Positions 1 through 12,650 are shown, counted from the first letter of the stretch. The stretch is 64,000 nt of DNA from Cristatella mucedo (GCA_009760855.2 WPIO01000010.1:1825001-1889000); one strand, 5' to 3'. Made by a program: numbers and translations. Notes: a model not told the origin generated them from the sequence alone.

Positions 1-253
1 CATCACCTTGTTAAAATATAAGACAGCACTCTCAACTCTGCACGAAATACTGAGACCAGATCTCTAATTGTGGCGCCCCTACCTCTTCAGACCTTTCCTG
101 TCTCGGCAAATCTCAGGAAGGGAACTGATACTACTCCTATTTCTAGTACATTTGTAGCGAGCCTTAGTAATGTTGCTCTGATGGGCATGCAGCATTTTCT
201 ATAACAAACTTTAGATATGTGCATTTGTCGAGATACCATGTTGATATCATGAG

Positions 254-3069
254 ATATCAAGCAGTTCACTGCGGCTTGCCTCTATAAATATGGCATCGCC
301 ATGGACCTGAATGTTGTAGGTTATAGAAGCAGTACTGCAGCCATGCAAGCATTCTTTGATCTCGATCCGGAGTATCAAAAGTACAGCCATTTACACCGTG
401 CTTGGGCATATTCGCATCAGCTTTTTGCTGCTGCTGGCTCTGCTTACAGGTAGGTTTCGTCTTTTTTTCTATCACGTTCAGATAAGCTAGGACTGTTCAG
501 GGCATGTTTTAACTCGTTAGCACTCAAACTCATCCTGATGATAATTGTAGCAAATATGTTCAACGTAGCATGGAGGAGTACAAGAATCGGAGCAACTATG
601 AGCAGATCAATGAAATAGATAATGTTTTGCCAGCTGCCGGAGCAACGGCCAATGGGGTCACTGCAGTCCACCACTTCCCAGTGCAGTACATGACAGCAGT
701 TTCACAGACGTTAGATGGCAATACAACTTACCCAAACAGCCGCCATGCAGCAAGCTCAAAAGATGAAGCAAGCCCCGGTATCAGCTCAATCAGTGACGTA
801 GCACTTCTCCAAGACAACAGAGATGCCAAGATGCAGGGATGCAGTAAGACAGTAAGCACAAGCGATGGGATCGAGGCTGCCACCATCGGTGCCGATGTTG
901 CCAGCAAAGGCAGCATCAGAGCAAAGACCGACGGTAGTGACAGCAGCTACCAACGTAAGAAGCTGCACTTTGTTATTTGGTCTTTTTTTTAAAGGTCAGC
1001 TGTCAGTACCAATTAATTATAAGTTTTGATGCCGTTGCAGTGCAGCAGAGTCTCACAGCTACAAGGATCTGCAATGAGCACAGTGCCAATTCAGCATCCC
1101 ACCCTGCTTTTTTAAGCCGATTGTCTGCAACTGCTCAAGCACGTGTGAGCTTCAGCAAGTATGGACAGCTTGTTACAGTACTTCCGAGTAGTGCAAAGAA
1201 TCCTCACATGATTCAAATTCACGAGCTAGCACCGATTCTGCAGCAATTCGCAACTACAGCCAGCGTGCATGCACAGACAAGGCCCGAGATTCCATATGCA
1301 TTCGAATTTCCCCTTGTAAGGTAAGTCATTAACATAAACAAACTGCAACAGAGCATACTTTGAATTCGAATATTTATGTGCGTTATTATTAGATTAATCT
1401 ACCAACAAATTGACCACTACTCTGACAAAAATGGCCCTGACTAGTCTCTGACTGAGAACTGTTTGTCAACTTGTGCCTATTCAGAGTACTGCATGCAAAA
1501 AACGTTTACTATGTTTCGTTCAGGGACAAGACTCGAAAGCGAGATGTTATTGACTTTTGCAAACGACAGATCAGTGAGTGCAAACTTGAGAAAGACAGTG
1601 TTGACAAGGAGGCATCAGTTCTCATGTGGAACTTTTTGGCCATGCTAGTCAGGCAAAACGGGGTGAGTGTACCCACATTGAAACTGCACCCTCCTTGGCA
1701 CGATCTGCTTTGCAAAATGGTTTAACTAGACTCTTCATCTACATTTCAGACTTATATAAACTCGGACATCGTAGAACTTCTAATCGAGGAAGATGGCAGT
1801 TTCTCACACGATGATGGAGAGCCAGCCCCTAAGCAACAGCAAAAATTTGCTACAGCTGCCGACAAGGAAAACCTTGATGCCAACACCGACCACCTTCGTC
1901 TGCTGCTACTAGCTGGTCACACGAGAGAAGCTGTCACATTTGCTGTCAAAAATGGTCTTTGGGGGCATGCATTCTTTCTCGCAAAAGTGGACAGCCGCAC
2001 TGAGACCTATGTTACTTCACGGTGAGCAGCAATACACTACCATTTGACCTGTACTTCTGTGCATGATGTGTGCCTGAGAGAATGCCCACTTGTGTTAGTT
2101 CGTGAGAGGCTCTGTGTCAGTGAACCTACCTGTGTATGCCTGTCTGCCATTGCATGTCTGCCATAGCTTAATTGCATCGCAGTATTTCCCTAATTTCTGT
2201 GAGTGTGAAAACTCTAACACAAATATTGCAGGTTTCTTGCAACGTGCATGAGCAAGAAAGATCCCATCACTACGCTCTATGAGCTGATGCTGCACAAGCA
2301 GCCAAGTGTGGTCACGGTATGTGCTACAAATTGACAAACGATGGCTGGCTATGTCATCTACCTGTCTGCTTTATCATGATGCAGCTGCTTGTAAGGCTGT
2401 GTCTCGGCTTGCGGCAGCATGAGCGGCATTTGCTAAAGCTACACTGGATTCAGAGTGCATGGGCTCGGTACACTTTTCTTGCAGAGCATCGTCAATGGTG
2501 ACTGCAGCGACTGGCGTCAGCACCTGGCCATGATGCTGCACCCGACACGTGACGAATTAGACTCACGGCGAGCGGCCGAGCAGCTGGGAGACGCCCTCGC
2601 TGCCCAAGGACGAGTCATAGCCAGTCAGTTCTGCTATTTGGTTGCCGGCGTGCCGTTTGAAGGCTTCGGAAACAAGAGCGCCAAGCTGAGCTTGCTCGGG
2701 GCACATACGAGGTGAGCCTGCTTCCGTGTCTGGTGCCTTTTCGAAATGGCCTTGTCCTTGAACGGCAGTTCTGTTAAACGTCGGTTGCATTTCAAGCTAG
2801 TATGTGATGACATCGAGCTGGCATCGTGTCTCAACTCCAATCAGCAGCCAACGACCAATTAACCATAGCCAGTATTTACAGCTTATTATTGGTACCTGAG
2901 ATAACTAGCAACATTTCAAAACATTTAAGATTTGTCAAATGTTGTAGAATGCCCGAGACAACATTTTTATCAGACAAATATATTAAATGCACGGAGGTTT
3001 TAGAATTTGCATGGAGTCTATCAAGACCGGCCTTCGTGCTACCACACCTGCAGGTATGGTGGCACCCAA

Positions 3070-3148
<79 letters not shown>

Positions 3149-6100
3149 ACTGCAATGGCAAGGATGTGCTACTGAAGTTAACCGTCGTAGCCGCTTTTCA
3201 GAGCCTTTGCACCTGGCACTGCACCCTCTGTCCAATGTGATGTTCTGACTCCTCAATAAGTTTTACTTTGATGCTGCAGATCCAATTGGGTTTCTGTGGT
3301 TCCATTTAACAAAGTGTTGCTGCTCAATGACACTGCTGACACTCAAGCATTCATTTCTCTTCTGGTATCGTTATTCACTGGCTGGTGGCTGCCAGCCTTA
3401 AAAGCTTGTGGATGTTTCAGAGCAACTGCTCAACTATCTCTCAGACATGGTTCTAATAAGAAAACACAGAAGCAACACATTCTTTGACAAAGCCTTCACC
3501 TTGTACCTATGGATGCCTTGCACTCACTATCTACCTGCTGCAGAGCATGCTTCAGCTACAGGAACTAATGCTTCAGCTTAGGCATTAGCCAGCTGTTTCA
3601 CCAGGATCTGTGCATTCAGTTCTCTTTCAATCAAACTGGCGGTGCCGTTAAAGTTAATGCCTAGTAGTGCTTTTGGTTACAGCAAACGATCATACCTGAC
3701 GATGTCCTAAAATCATGCATCTAACCACCCCAGTGCACATGTCCATGACTGATTGGCACTTAGAGGTCACTTCATGCTTCTTACTATTGCAGAGCTACAA
3801 GCTTGCCAAAGCTTGGATCCATTTGGAGGGCGGGCAGCTGCCGGAAGCGCTGCGCTACTGCGAGGCCATAGCCGGCAGAGTTCTGGTCGAGCCGTCGCTC
3901 TTTTCTACCGACATGCTCCACAGCCTGTTAGAGGTAGGCGATCTGCTCGCTCTGCTGTTCACGACTGCTGAAAAGTTGGACTTTAAAATACTTTGTTGGC
4001 AAGGTAACCATATGTGTACATTCGAGAGGATTTCTTCAAATAGAATACTAACTGGGTTGTCATCTAACCCGCTAGAGCTAACAATGCAATTAGACTTGAG
4101 ATACTTAGACACCGTCGGATGGGTAGGAGGAAGAGTATGAGAAAGAGAAGACGGTGTGCTGTGCTAGATTAGCGCAAGGAAAGAGCAAAATGAGTGTATG
4201 CATTACATTTGCATAACAAATTGGCAAACTGTTTCCAGCTCTATTATATTGTTGTAAACCTTTCCTGTGGTTTTATTTCTAGAGTTAAATGCTTTTAATA
4301 TTTAGGAAGTCATTTTAACAGTGTGTTTTGTAGTTGTCTATACTACTTAAGAGCCAGCCGGTAGCTGAGACAATCCAACTACACACGGGATGCCTTGACC
4401 GTCTGCATCCTAGCAACAATCTGGTGCCCTGGTTTGACCTATTAGCTGCAGAACATCAACGCAGGATGGAAGTCCCTCACAGTTTGAACACTCAAGTTTC
4501 AGGTTGTGTACCTACATCAGTGTCTGCGTCTGTGCCAGCACCAACATTTGACATGGGATCTGCATCGATGCCAGCTTCTACACCAATGCCCGCACCAGCA
4601 TTGCTCCAAGCACCTAATACAGTTACACCAGTTGTAACTGTCCTACGATCTGCTCCTGAACTAGCAATTCCAGAGCTGTCAATAGCTCAGCCAGTAGTTG
4701 TAGTAGCAGCAGTAACAGCAGCACCACCGGGTGAGCATGCTGCTTGCAGCAGTCCCATGCACTGTGTGTTGTGTGCACTACTTGCTTCATTACCTTAATA
4801 CCTCATCGAAAAATCCTTCTTTGGTTTTCCAGGAATTGAGACTTGGCAGGCCAGTCATGGAGAAGATATGGAAAAACTGCTTCAGTCCAAGTCTCAGCAT
4901 CAGTACAAAGGCACTGGCCTCCGACATTATATGCAAAATTACACCGGTGTCGACGATCAATCGATTTTGCCGCCGGCTTATCCGTGCCAACAACCTCTGC
5001 CGCTCGACGGCCATGCCGAATTGAGTCATCGACAGGCGCCCCAATGCCACAGTGTGCAGCAGCCTTGGAAGTTTGTGCAGCATTCCCAGTTGCTGGGCCT
5101 GCAAGGTAAGATACTGCCATAACGAGCTGTCATGCAATACGTTGAACAGAAACCACTCAACGCAAGAGATACAGTTGCACTATCACTTACTAGACTATTT
5201 CTCTCTGCAGTACTCAAATCCTCGATTCGGACTGTGATGTAAAAAACCCTTCGGCTTGTACAGATAAGTAAATTCATGCCAGAGATAGCTAAAGATTACA
5301 ATATCGAAAGTTCGAGTGCTGAGATACTCACTAGTAAAATGTTAGCTCTGTAATTCAGGTTAGGTGAATCGTGAAATGCAATGTGTCTCTACCTGAAACT
5401 CGACAAAGCACAAAGACTAGGTCGACGTTATGCTGGAAAAGTGTCTTTGCTGCACTGAGAGCAAGCTACTTTCATTGCTCCTACGATATCCAACTAACTT
5501 AGTCTAAAGCAACAAAGAGAATATGGCAAGCATTGCTGAGTCAGATGGTCGTGGGAGCACGGTGCGTGCCTATGCAAACTTTCCTAGCGATTGATTTGCC
5601 GTCAACCTGACAGCTCTGTATAGCCGTTTGAATGCCTCAAAAAGTGCTATTCTGCATTCGTTATTCAGTTATTTCCATATCCTGTGCAGTGTTACTCTGC
5701 AGTTTCTCGGTGCCTGTCAGCATGCAAGTCTTAAGTGATGGGCACATTTAGTTTTCGGTATCTTTTTCGATTAGATTGAAATCCTTATGTTTCTGATCTG
5801 TAGCAGAAGCAGGCACAGTCAATGGAAACGGCAGCCAAGGTCGAGCAGCAGCCGGTCATTGGTCGGTTGACCTTGCCCTGGAAGACAATGGCAATCTGCA
5901 GAAGGAGCCACAGCTCTCTGCTGACAGTGGCTCGTGTGTCTCCCATTCGACAGGCTCCGTTGAGCTCTGCCCTTCAGCAGACGGCTTCCAGCCACAGATG
6001 CATTACCAGCAGCAAAATATGCATGATGATCCGGTTGCAGAGTGGCAGCAACAGCAGGCAATACCTTCTTGGCAACAGCCTGGAGCATATGTGAATTCTG

Positions 6101-9100
6101 GTAGGCTTATGTATTGCTCAAGCTCTGCCACGTCAAACAATCAGGTCGTACTGCAAAAAGAGGCCTGCGAATTTAATATTTTAGATAGGTTAGACAGAGC
6201 TTAAGGGAAGGCGTCTGAGAGTTGCGACTGGACCTAGGAGAGAATAGGCTGCTAATGGGTAGAAGGTGCAAGTAGGAAAGATGTGCCTCTTGTGGCATTT
6301 GTGTTGCACACAACAGCCGAGCCCGATATGTGTGCTCAGAAAGAGTATGTCTCACAATGACTTGAACACGAAATTTTCATGCAGCTCTTGGATGCAAAGA
6401 CACTTTAAAACCCTCAGCAGTATGAAAAAAGCAATGGGGACAGCAAATGCAGAAAAGTGTGCAAGTGACTTCTTATTCACTCTATGCTGACCATTTTAAC
6501 TATATTTGACTATGACAAGAATATATGAATATATGACAAGAAATAGCTATGACAAGAAACATTTGAACATTGTCTCCTCATTAAGCTCCTTGGCATACTG
6601 CCTCATCAAATTCACTAAGTTTTCGGTGAATAATGCTAAGCATAGGGTGACCTTGAATTTGTGACATTTGCTCAGTACATTAATGTATGTCAAACCCGTG
6701 CTTGTGCAGGACTGATTAGCTGAATTATTTAGGTTGACAATTTTTAACAGCTGGGTTTTTCGTCGTTGTAGAAGTCAGTCAGATTTATGAGCCCGAAGAA
6801 AACAGCGACAGAACTCGCGATGTCAGGGATGACCATTCCGGTACCATGGCAACGGTATGCACGAATTCGTCGGTCTGCTGGACGTCCCAAGTATTCCATA
6901 GCTAATTATGTCACCCTAATTGTCAGCAACCAAAATATTTCGTATTATTAATATCAGTGTGCTATTAGTTAGCAACAATTTTATCCTAGACCCAACTATA
7001 CACTGTATCCATAAATGAATACATTTAGTTTGCCATACTTGGCATGACCGAAAGAGAAAGATAAAAAACTAGCGTTCAAAAAGTCAGAGTGTTAGAACGC
7101 ACTCGTGCATACTCTGTGAGTATGAGCCTCTACAATTTTGCTTGCAAGAATTTTTGCACCTATTTAGCTCGAATAGAGGTCACTGCTGACTTGCTAGCCG
7201 GTGCTGAGAAATGAGAAGACAGTCCATGTAATATACTACTGACAAAATTTACTCTTTCGGTACAAATTTATAAATTAAATTAAAAATATACAAATTCATA
7301 AAACTCAGATTGGTTACCTGCTGGTTGTGTAGGCTCAGTAGCTAGGTCAGCTAACTTCAAAGCCTCTCTTTAAACGTAAAGTGTCAGTTTTCTTTGAGCT
7401 TTTGCTCGTATGGTCTCGTAGCATATACGCATCGCTGTTTTCTTTTTTGGACCATTTTACACGTTTATACATTCCCTTTGTATGCAACAAAATGAAAAGT
7501 GCAGAGCAATGTTTCAATTGAGAATTTTTTGTTATTGTGCAACGGAAGGCATGAACCTATCGCTTACGTATTCATAGAGACAGAATGCTAATTGCTGTGA
7601 CATTGTCGGAATACTGTTAAGTCAAAACTCAGGTTAATTTTACTACTCTGGCCAAAAAAGTATATCTATTCCTGGTAGAGACACTGATAATTAAAAAAGA
7701 GATAAGTGGTTTTACTTATTTTAGTGTACACCCACGAACTTATTTTAATAATACAAAAGTGATTACTGATGGTGAGCAAGCTTTAGATGCTGATCGTGCT
7801 TTCACCTCCTGCAGGGCATAAATAAAACCCTTCAAATTGCTGCGATTTGGTTAGCAAATACAGTATAATATCTGCTTTCAAAACATCAAACAGCTCACAT
7901 CTTTCAAGTTGCATTAAGCTCACAAAGTGCTGAGGCAATTGTAGGGATTGTCTTTTCTCATATGTATAGCGTGTTCTCATCAATTCGTCAAATCGACTTA
8001 TTTTGCATAAATGTTCACTTAAGATGGTTGGTTGTTTGCACGACATAAGGTTTGTTAAGACTAAATGTACTGCGTTTGCTGGGATGCAAGAACAAATAAA
8101 AAATTAATTTAAATTAGATACTGTTAACATTATCTAATTTAAAGATTTCTTTGTTAGAGAAAATGTCAGACAGGTAAGTAATTTGTGGGCAGTTATTTAA
8201 ATGTCTCAACAATTGGAAACTATAAACAAGTTCCGCGGAGATGACCCGATAAATATAACTAAGCCAGTGTTACTGGCTGTCGGTGGCACATCACGACGAA
8301 AATACAAACATCAGGAAGGAGTATATTTTCCCCAGTTCCACAGGACAGTGACTCTTGCGGAATTTAATGATCACTTCCCTCTAGGATGCTGTTTAAATCT
8401 CTTGAAAAATTGTTTTCTTTGCCAAGCGTCACTTTATTTTCGAATATTACCCATATCTATATCATAATTGCTCATTTAATTTGAGTTTAGAAATGATGCA
8501 GTTCTCTATCTATGTTGGCACTTTTATGGGCACTTGAATCTCTTATTTTGCAAGAAACAACGGAAAATCTTTAGTTAGGGCTAACCGTTTTCACTTTGGA
8601 TTGCTACTGAATGAGAAGGAGCTTCTAGATATATAGATCAATGACAGGATTATTGGCTGAAGCAGATATTTTGGTAGTTCGATGCCAAGATAGACAGATG
8701 CAAATACAAACGGGTAGGGAACAATAATAATAATGATGATGATAATAATAATAATAATACTAAATTGGATTTAGCCCCCTCAGACAACTCAATCTCCATC
8801 TAGGCCCTTCATGTTTGCTGCAAAGAAAGCACGATCAAATGATTAGCGGTTGCACGGTCGATAAACAAGAAGAATAACATGATTAGAGGTAACATGCACA
8901 GGGTCAGAATGCAAGTAAGGTTAGGTGGCAGCATGCACAGTGTCTGCAGACATGAGTACATAGAGGATGAATCACGGGGACCTGCCTCAACCCGATTGCC
9001 ATTCGATCCCAATTTTTAGTGCAGCTTCACAATTTACTGCACAAGAAATTGAGCCAGACCTCCTCGATCTATTGCAGCGACAGCATGGCATTTTTTTCTT

Positions 9101-12100
9101 TCACGCATTCTAGTACTGTAATGTTTGCTTTTGATGCAATCACTGTTTATAGCCTGCTGATTGTCAGAAAACGTTGAGACCCTCTTCTCCGGGTAATACA
9201 TTCTATCAGGTGTACAACTACGTTAGTCATTCCGTTTCAACACTTTATGTCACTACAGCAGTAGCTTCGATGGTAGAGATGGCGGTTTAAGTTTCTTAGC
9301 AACCTTTCTTAACTTTGGTGTAGTGGTTCGAGGTTTAAGCGCAATATTAATGTGCCAAACTTCACCAGGCATTGCATTCTTATAGTTTTTTTGCGCTTAT
9401 GCCAGGACAAATCGCTGCAATGCTATATTGCCCATTTAAAATTCTCGATTACATTTCTCATAACTTGATTATTTTTTACGATCATTAGGAACAGGACGAA
9501 CAAGATGAGAACTCAGAGACTTTTGATACAAAAGAAGGCCCTTCTCAGCTTAGGAGCCAAGTTGTAAGTTCAAAAACACATGTTTGTTGTCATAGCCTTG
9601 ACGGTTAGGTCACGCGTGCATTCGTCTGTTCAATTTCCTTAACAAGCTTATCTGGTACCATTTCATTGTACTAAAGCAAGGTTTCTAACATTTCGACAAG
9701 GTCGATGAAAGAAAAATGAAAATAGCAGGTTAGGTCATGCAAAGGAGCTAAGTATATGTCGTGCCATCTCACTGTCGTACCATTTTGCTGTACTAATGCC
9801 TGGCTTCTAACATTTCGACAATATAAATGAAAAAATTTGAAAATAGCAGGTTATGTCATGCAAAAGAGCTAAGTAGATGTCCAGCATACCCTAAGTTCAA
9901 GTACAGATGCATTTTCTTAGACTGCTGGCTTTTTTGTCTAGGATTTTTTTAAGTAGCTGGTATTCCCAGACGGATTCCTTCGTGAGGACCACCGTCCTGA
10001 TTCCGTCACATTATCCGAGGCCGGTGCACTTCACCGTGAATCTTTCCAGGTGGCCACACTCCTAATCTTCAAGGTGTCAGGGTGGTAAGTCAACGATGTA
10101 GGTCTTCACATGACAGGCTCTTCATTCCTCAAGCTGTAGCCAGCTAAGAACAGATGCATTTACAGCAAACTGTCCTTCTGTGTTTGCTAAAACTATTAAG
10201 TTTTCGCCGAATGTCTTGCCAATTCAGCTCTGTTATTTCAAATCTATTACTGATTGGCGTTGTTGCAAACACTCATTCCAGCAGCTATTAGGGAGATTTC
10301 AGTAGTTTTCGTTTTTTATTCTCCGTCACGTTGACATTTGTGGTTGAGGAGCCATAGTTGGATACAATGCTTTCGTCTTCAGACGTCTCTACGGTTTCTA
10401 GAGCTAAACGGACGCTCGATCCAGCCCAGAAGCCTTTTTTTCAAAGGCAAACTGAAATAAATCCAGAAATACTATATTGAGACTGGAAAAACAGATCACA
10501 ATCTGGACCTAGTGTACAACGCTTGCCTTCTGAGGATTATTGAATGTGACATTTATTCAGTCAAGATAAGCCTGCAGTACCAATTTATAGAGCAGCAGTC
10601 AAATCACAAGTCACTGGCTCAACAGTGCTAATTTTCACTATCGAACGTTAATTCTTAAAGCCTCAAACCATCCGTTACCACTCAGTAATCCATGCTGCCC
10701 TTAATGCTCATTCTGTGCACACTGGAACTCAATGTGGACTGGTTGAGCAGGACCAAACTAGTGGGTGCATTTTGCTTTCGAAAAAAGCGATTCAAAGCTA
10801 GACACTAGTATTATCATAGCAACATGGTCTGCGCTAGAATAACCAAGGACACCTAAAGTAATACTGTGCGCTAGCCCGAACCTTTAAGCCTAGGCAAATG
10901 CTTTTACTACAAAGTACAGTGGCCGAATCTCCGTGTTTTAGCTTATGTCAGGCAGCTATGATAACACTAGCCCAACGGTTTTAGGTTAGAGCTTATGCTT
11001 GATATCGTTGGTGGCACGTGCAACCTCCAAGAATAGTCACTAACGTTAGCCAAGTGTAATTCAGTGCACATTTGAGGCTAGGAGTTGCCAGTGGGCGGCC
11101 TCATTGATGCAGCCGTAACTTATGCTTTCTTTATTCTGTAGAAAACAGAAAAGCCAGCGAGAGGCTTTTGGAAGAGGCTCTCTGGATTCTTCAGATTGTT
11201 TTCCAGAGCAAAGTCACGGGCAGTAAACATGAAGCTTCCAGACGATCAAAATAAAACTATTTTATGGGATGACGCGAAAGGTATTATTTTTTGAATACTT
11301 CTGACAAGTGATTGTCTGATGCATATATTATTGCCAAACTACTGCAGCTGTAGAAGGTAAAAGTTAAGGTCAGCTGATCTTATGATTTCATTGACATAAT
11401 TGCTGACCATGCAGCAGCAGGAATTCTGGCCAGCCGTCGGCAAGGAAGAACGACCTGCTGCAAGACTCGAACCCACAATCTTAGTCGTAAACGGCTAGCA
11501 TGTTGACCCTAAGCTAAATATAGAGTCATTTATTTCATTGCCATGTTTTTGCTAGATAAAAGTTGCTTTGAAAAAAGCTCTTAAATATCAGCTTAATGCA
11601 CAAGTATGAATCATTATAAGCAGCCACAGCACATAGTCAAGTGACTCTGTATGGCTATGCAACCTGTAATCTATTAACTTATGAGTAGTAAAGATCTTTG
11701 AGAATAGCACTGGAGAAAGCCAAAGAGTCAGGACGCCTAAACTTGTAAAATATACGTGCCTTCATAAGGCCGGGGAGTATTTTATAATTGATGGATTCCA
11801 TTAGAAATATGTGGTTAAATCAAAACTTGGGCGAATTCACCTTAAAAGGAAATTAAATAGGAAATGTCTTGCGGTGGGAGCATTATTAATTGCTAAAGCT
11901 CTGCTAATTATCTAAGGCAGCACTGGCTGGACAAAGTGGTTAAATTGCTCAAGCATGACCAAGCAAGGTCTGACCTAGGTCGTGGGCTTGAGCCCCGTGG
12001 CATTTGTGAAGCGCCTGAATAGAGATTACGTTCTCTTATGGTGCTATACAAACGAATTATAATAATTTATTTAATTAAGGAAATTGTGCCTTATCTTCCA

Positions 12101-12650
12101 ATTTTAATAAATAAATACATTATTGCAGTCGCTGGAATAGCCGAGGCACAATCGCTAAGGAGTGTATCTCATAATAATTTCGCGGTGCATGCATATTGAT
12201 ATTTGAGTGTGCTTGCACAGAGGAAGAGACGTTTCTTAGCTAAATGTGCAATTCTAGTGTTTCTTCACTTTTCTGGTTGTAGGCCAATGGATTGATACAC
12301 TTGAAGCAACTATAGAAGAGAAAGCAGTCTGCCTTCCACCTCCGATGCACAGTCAATGGAGTAACACCCTGCAGATAACCAAACCTTTTGCAGGTGCTAT
12401 GACTACCGAACCATCTACCACGGGTCAAACTACGCGCTTGCTTAGACCCAAGTACTTAAATCCGTTTGGTGGAGCACCAGCAACAGGAAGCTTGCCTGCA
12501 TCTCAATACTTAAGCACTTGCAATTCTAGCATCATGCCTCCGGATGGCCTACTTGAAGCAGCGAGACGAACACTTGAAATGCATAATGCTCGAGGGTATT
12601 TGCAGGCAAGTAACGATTGTTGCGATAGCATGACCAGAAAGGTTTGGTAA
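254..12650 (+). CDS. SEC16: SEC16-like COPII scaffold, copy A (spliced; 5' exon off the left edge)
   Basis: SEC16 organises ER exit sites by binding SEC13 and COPII coat proteins on the cytosolic face of the ER. I placed 17 exons by GT-AG sites, continuous phase and the matching exon in the inverted copy: 254-449, 551-954, 1041-1320, 1524-1662, 1750-2021, 2232-2316, 2485-2711, 2948-3053, 3793-3933, 4334-4730, 4833-5105, 5804-6100, 6772-6854, 9489-9563, 9957-10073 (or -10049), 11142-11280 and 12283-12650 (stop). Exons at 1041-4730 encode the central conserved domain, including LRLLLLAGHTREAV, NGLWGHAFFLAK and LRYCEAIA. Exon 11142-11280 carries the C-terminal signature MKLPDDQNKTILWDD, followed by QW across the next junction. 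The first listed exon has a weak acceptor (254 or 265). No frameshift or stop was found in these exons. The large N-terminal exon seen in copy B would lie left of position 1. Confidence 0.85.
1041..4730 (+). CDS. SEC16: SEC16 central conserved domain (ACE1 region), copy A exons
   Basis: Eight exons encode the helical central domain that binds SEC13 and concentrates SEC16 at exit sites. In order one sees: an N-terminal beta-type stretch (KYGQLVTVLP followed by IQIHELAPIL), EASVLMWNFLAMLVRQNG, INSDIVELLIEE, LRLLLLAGHTREAV, NGLWGHAFFLAK, a conserved Arg-Phe across the 2021/2232 junction, DPITTLYELML, DWRQHLAMMLHPT, LGDALAAQGRVIASQFCYLVA, a Thr-Glu-rich helix (KCTEVLEFAWSL), LPEALRYCEAIA and NNLVPWFDLLAAEHQRRM. 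The order and spacing match animal SEC16. All junctions keep phase, and the domain looks intact. Confidence 0.88.
3072..3146 (+). repeat. (CAG)25 trinucleotide repeat in a SEC16 copy A intron
   Basis: Twenty-five uninterrupted CAG units begin 18 nt after the proposed donor CTGCAG/GTATGG at 3053/3054. The matching site in copy B (28314-28325) has four units. The repeat reads as polyGln, polyAla or polySer in different frames. Phase continuity from exon 2948-3053 directly to 3793 makes it intronic. Confidence 0.9.
7783..8115 (-). other. Intronic antisense open frame, left arm (unknown)
   Basis: An 87-codon ATG frame (8046-7783), open for some codons further upstream, lies antisense inside the 6854-9489 intron of SEC16. 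The protein has an ordinary globular composition (LPQHFVSLMQLER, FEGFYLCPAGG), unlike a random frame, but I do not recognise it. The partner in the right arm differs at about 7 of 264 nt, with four amino-acid changes. This gives no clear sign of purifying selection. It could be an exon of a nested gene, a gene relic or chance. Confidence 0.25.
8108..8143. repeat. Perfect 13-bp inverted repeat (hairpin) in the SEC16 intron
   Basis: TTTAAATTAGATA (8108-8120) pairs with TATCTAATTTAAA (8131-8143) around a 10-nt loop. The right arm preserves the same structure around 23410-23450. It separates two divergent small open frames. Confidence 0.6.
8201..8467 (+). other. Intronic sense open frame, left arm (unknown)
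   Basis: This is an 88-codon frame just right of the 8108-8143 hairpin and divergent to the antisense frame. The words SRRKYKHQEGVYFPQFHRTVT and LAEFNDHFPLGCC recur in the right arm (23290-23090) with scattered changes. A strong donor-like CAG/GTAAGT sits at about 8172. The function is unknown and it may be non-coding. Confidence 0.2.
8724..9000 (-). mobile_element. L2/CR1-type LINE 3' end fragment, left arm
   Basis: In reverse complement this reads as the LINE 3' tail seen elsewhere in the window: the CTGACCCTGTGCATGT word, then AGCAAACATGAAG, a short GGGGCTATAT motif and an (ATT)n tail. It lies within a SEC16 intron and is present at the mirrored position in the right arm, so it predates the duplication or haplotype split. 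Confidence 0.65.
11142..12650 (+). CDS. SEC16: SEC16 C-terminal conserved exons, copy A
   Basis: Exon 11142-11280 encodes a basic/aromatic patch (GFWKRLSGFFRLFSRAK) followed by MKLPDDQNKTILWDD. This corresponds to the LPDDKNKSIVWDE-type signature near the C-terminus of animal SEC16. Exon 12283-12650 continues with QWIDTLEATIEEK, then a Pro/Thr-rich region containing RPKYLNPFGGAP, which resembles the R-Y-V-D-V-L-N-P segment of SEC16A. It stops at 12648-12650. A GC-AG donor (GCAAGT) at 12606 would be an alternative end. Confidence 0.8.
11401..11525 (-). mobile_element. tRNA-derived SINE-like copy, left arm
   Basis: It contains a B-box-like element in reverse orientation (CAAGACTCGAACCCACAATC), typical of a tRNA-derived SINE head. 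The same copy occurs in the right arm near 20080-20200. It lies in the intron after SEC16 exon 11142-11280. Confidence 0.45.
11925..12075 (+). mobile_element. SINE with tRNA-like head and L2-like 3' tail, left arm
   Basis: A tRNA-like head (GGTCGTGGGCTTGAGCCCC) is followed by GAAGCGCCTGAATAGAGATT, ACGTTCTCTTATGGTGCTAT and an AT-rich end. The tail closely resembles the 3' terminus of the L2-type LINEs in this window (GAGTTCTCTCAGGGCGCTAT). The mirror copy is at about 19535-19680, and a further reverse copy is at 54117-54250. Confidence 0.55.

Noticed and set aside
2826-3256. Long frames with polyGln, polyAla, polySer and polyCys through the CAG tract
   Set aside because: The conserved SEC16 frame splices from 3053 to 3793 in phase, so the tract is intronic. 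A pure trinucleotide repeat is open in several frames by construction.
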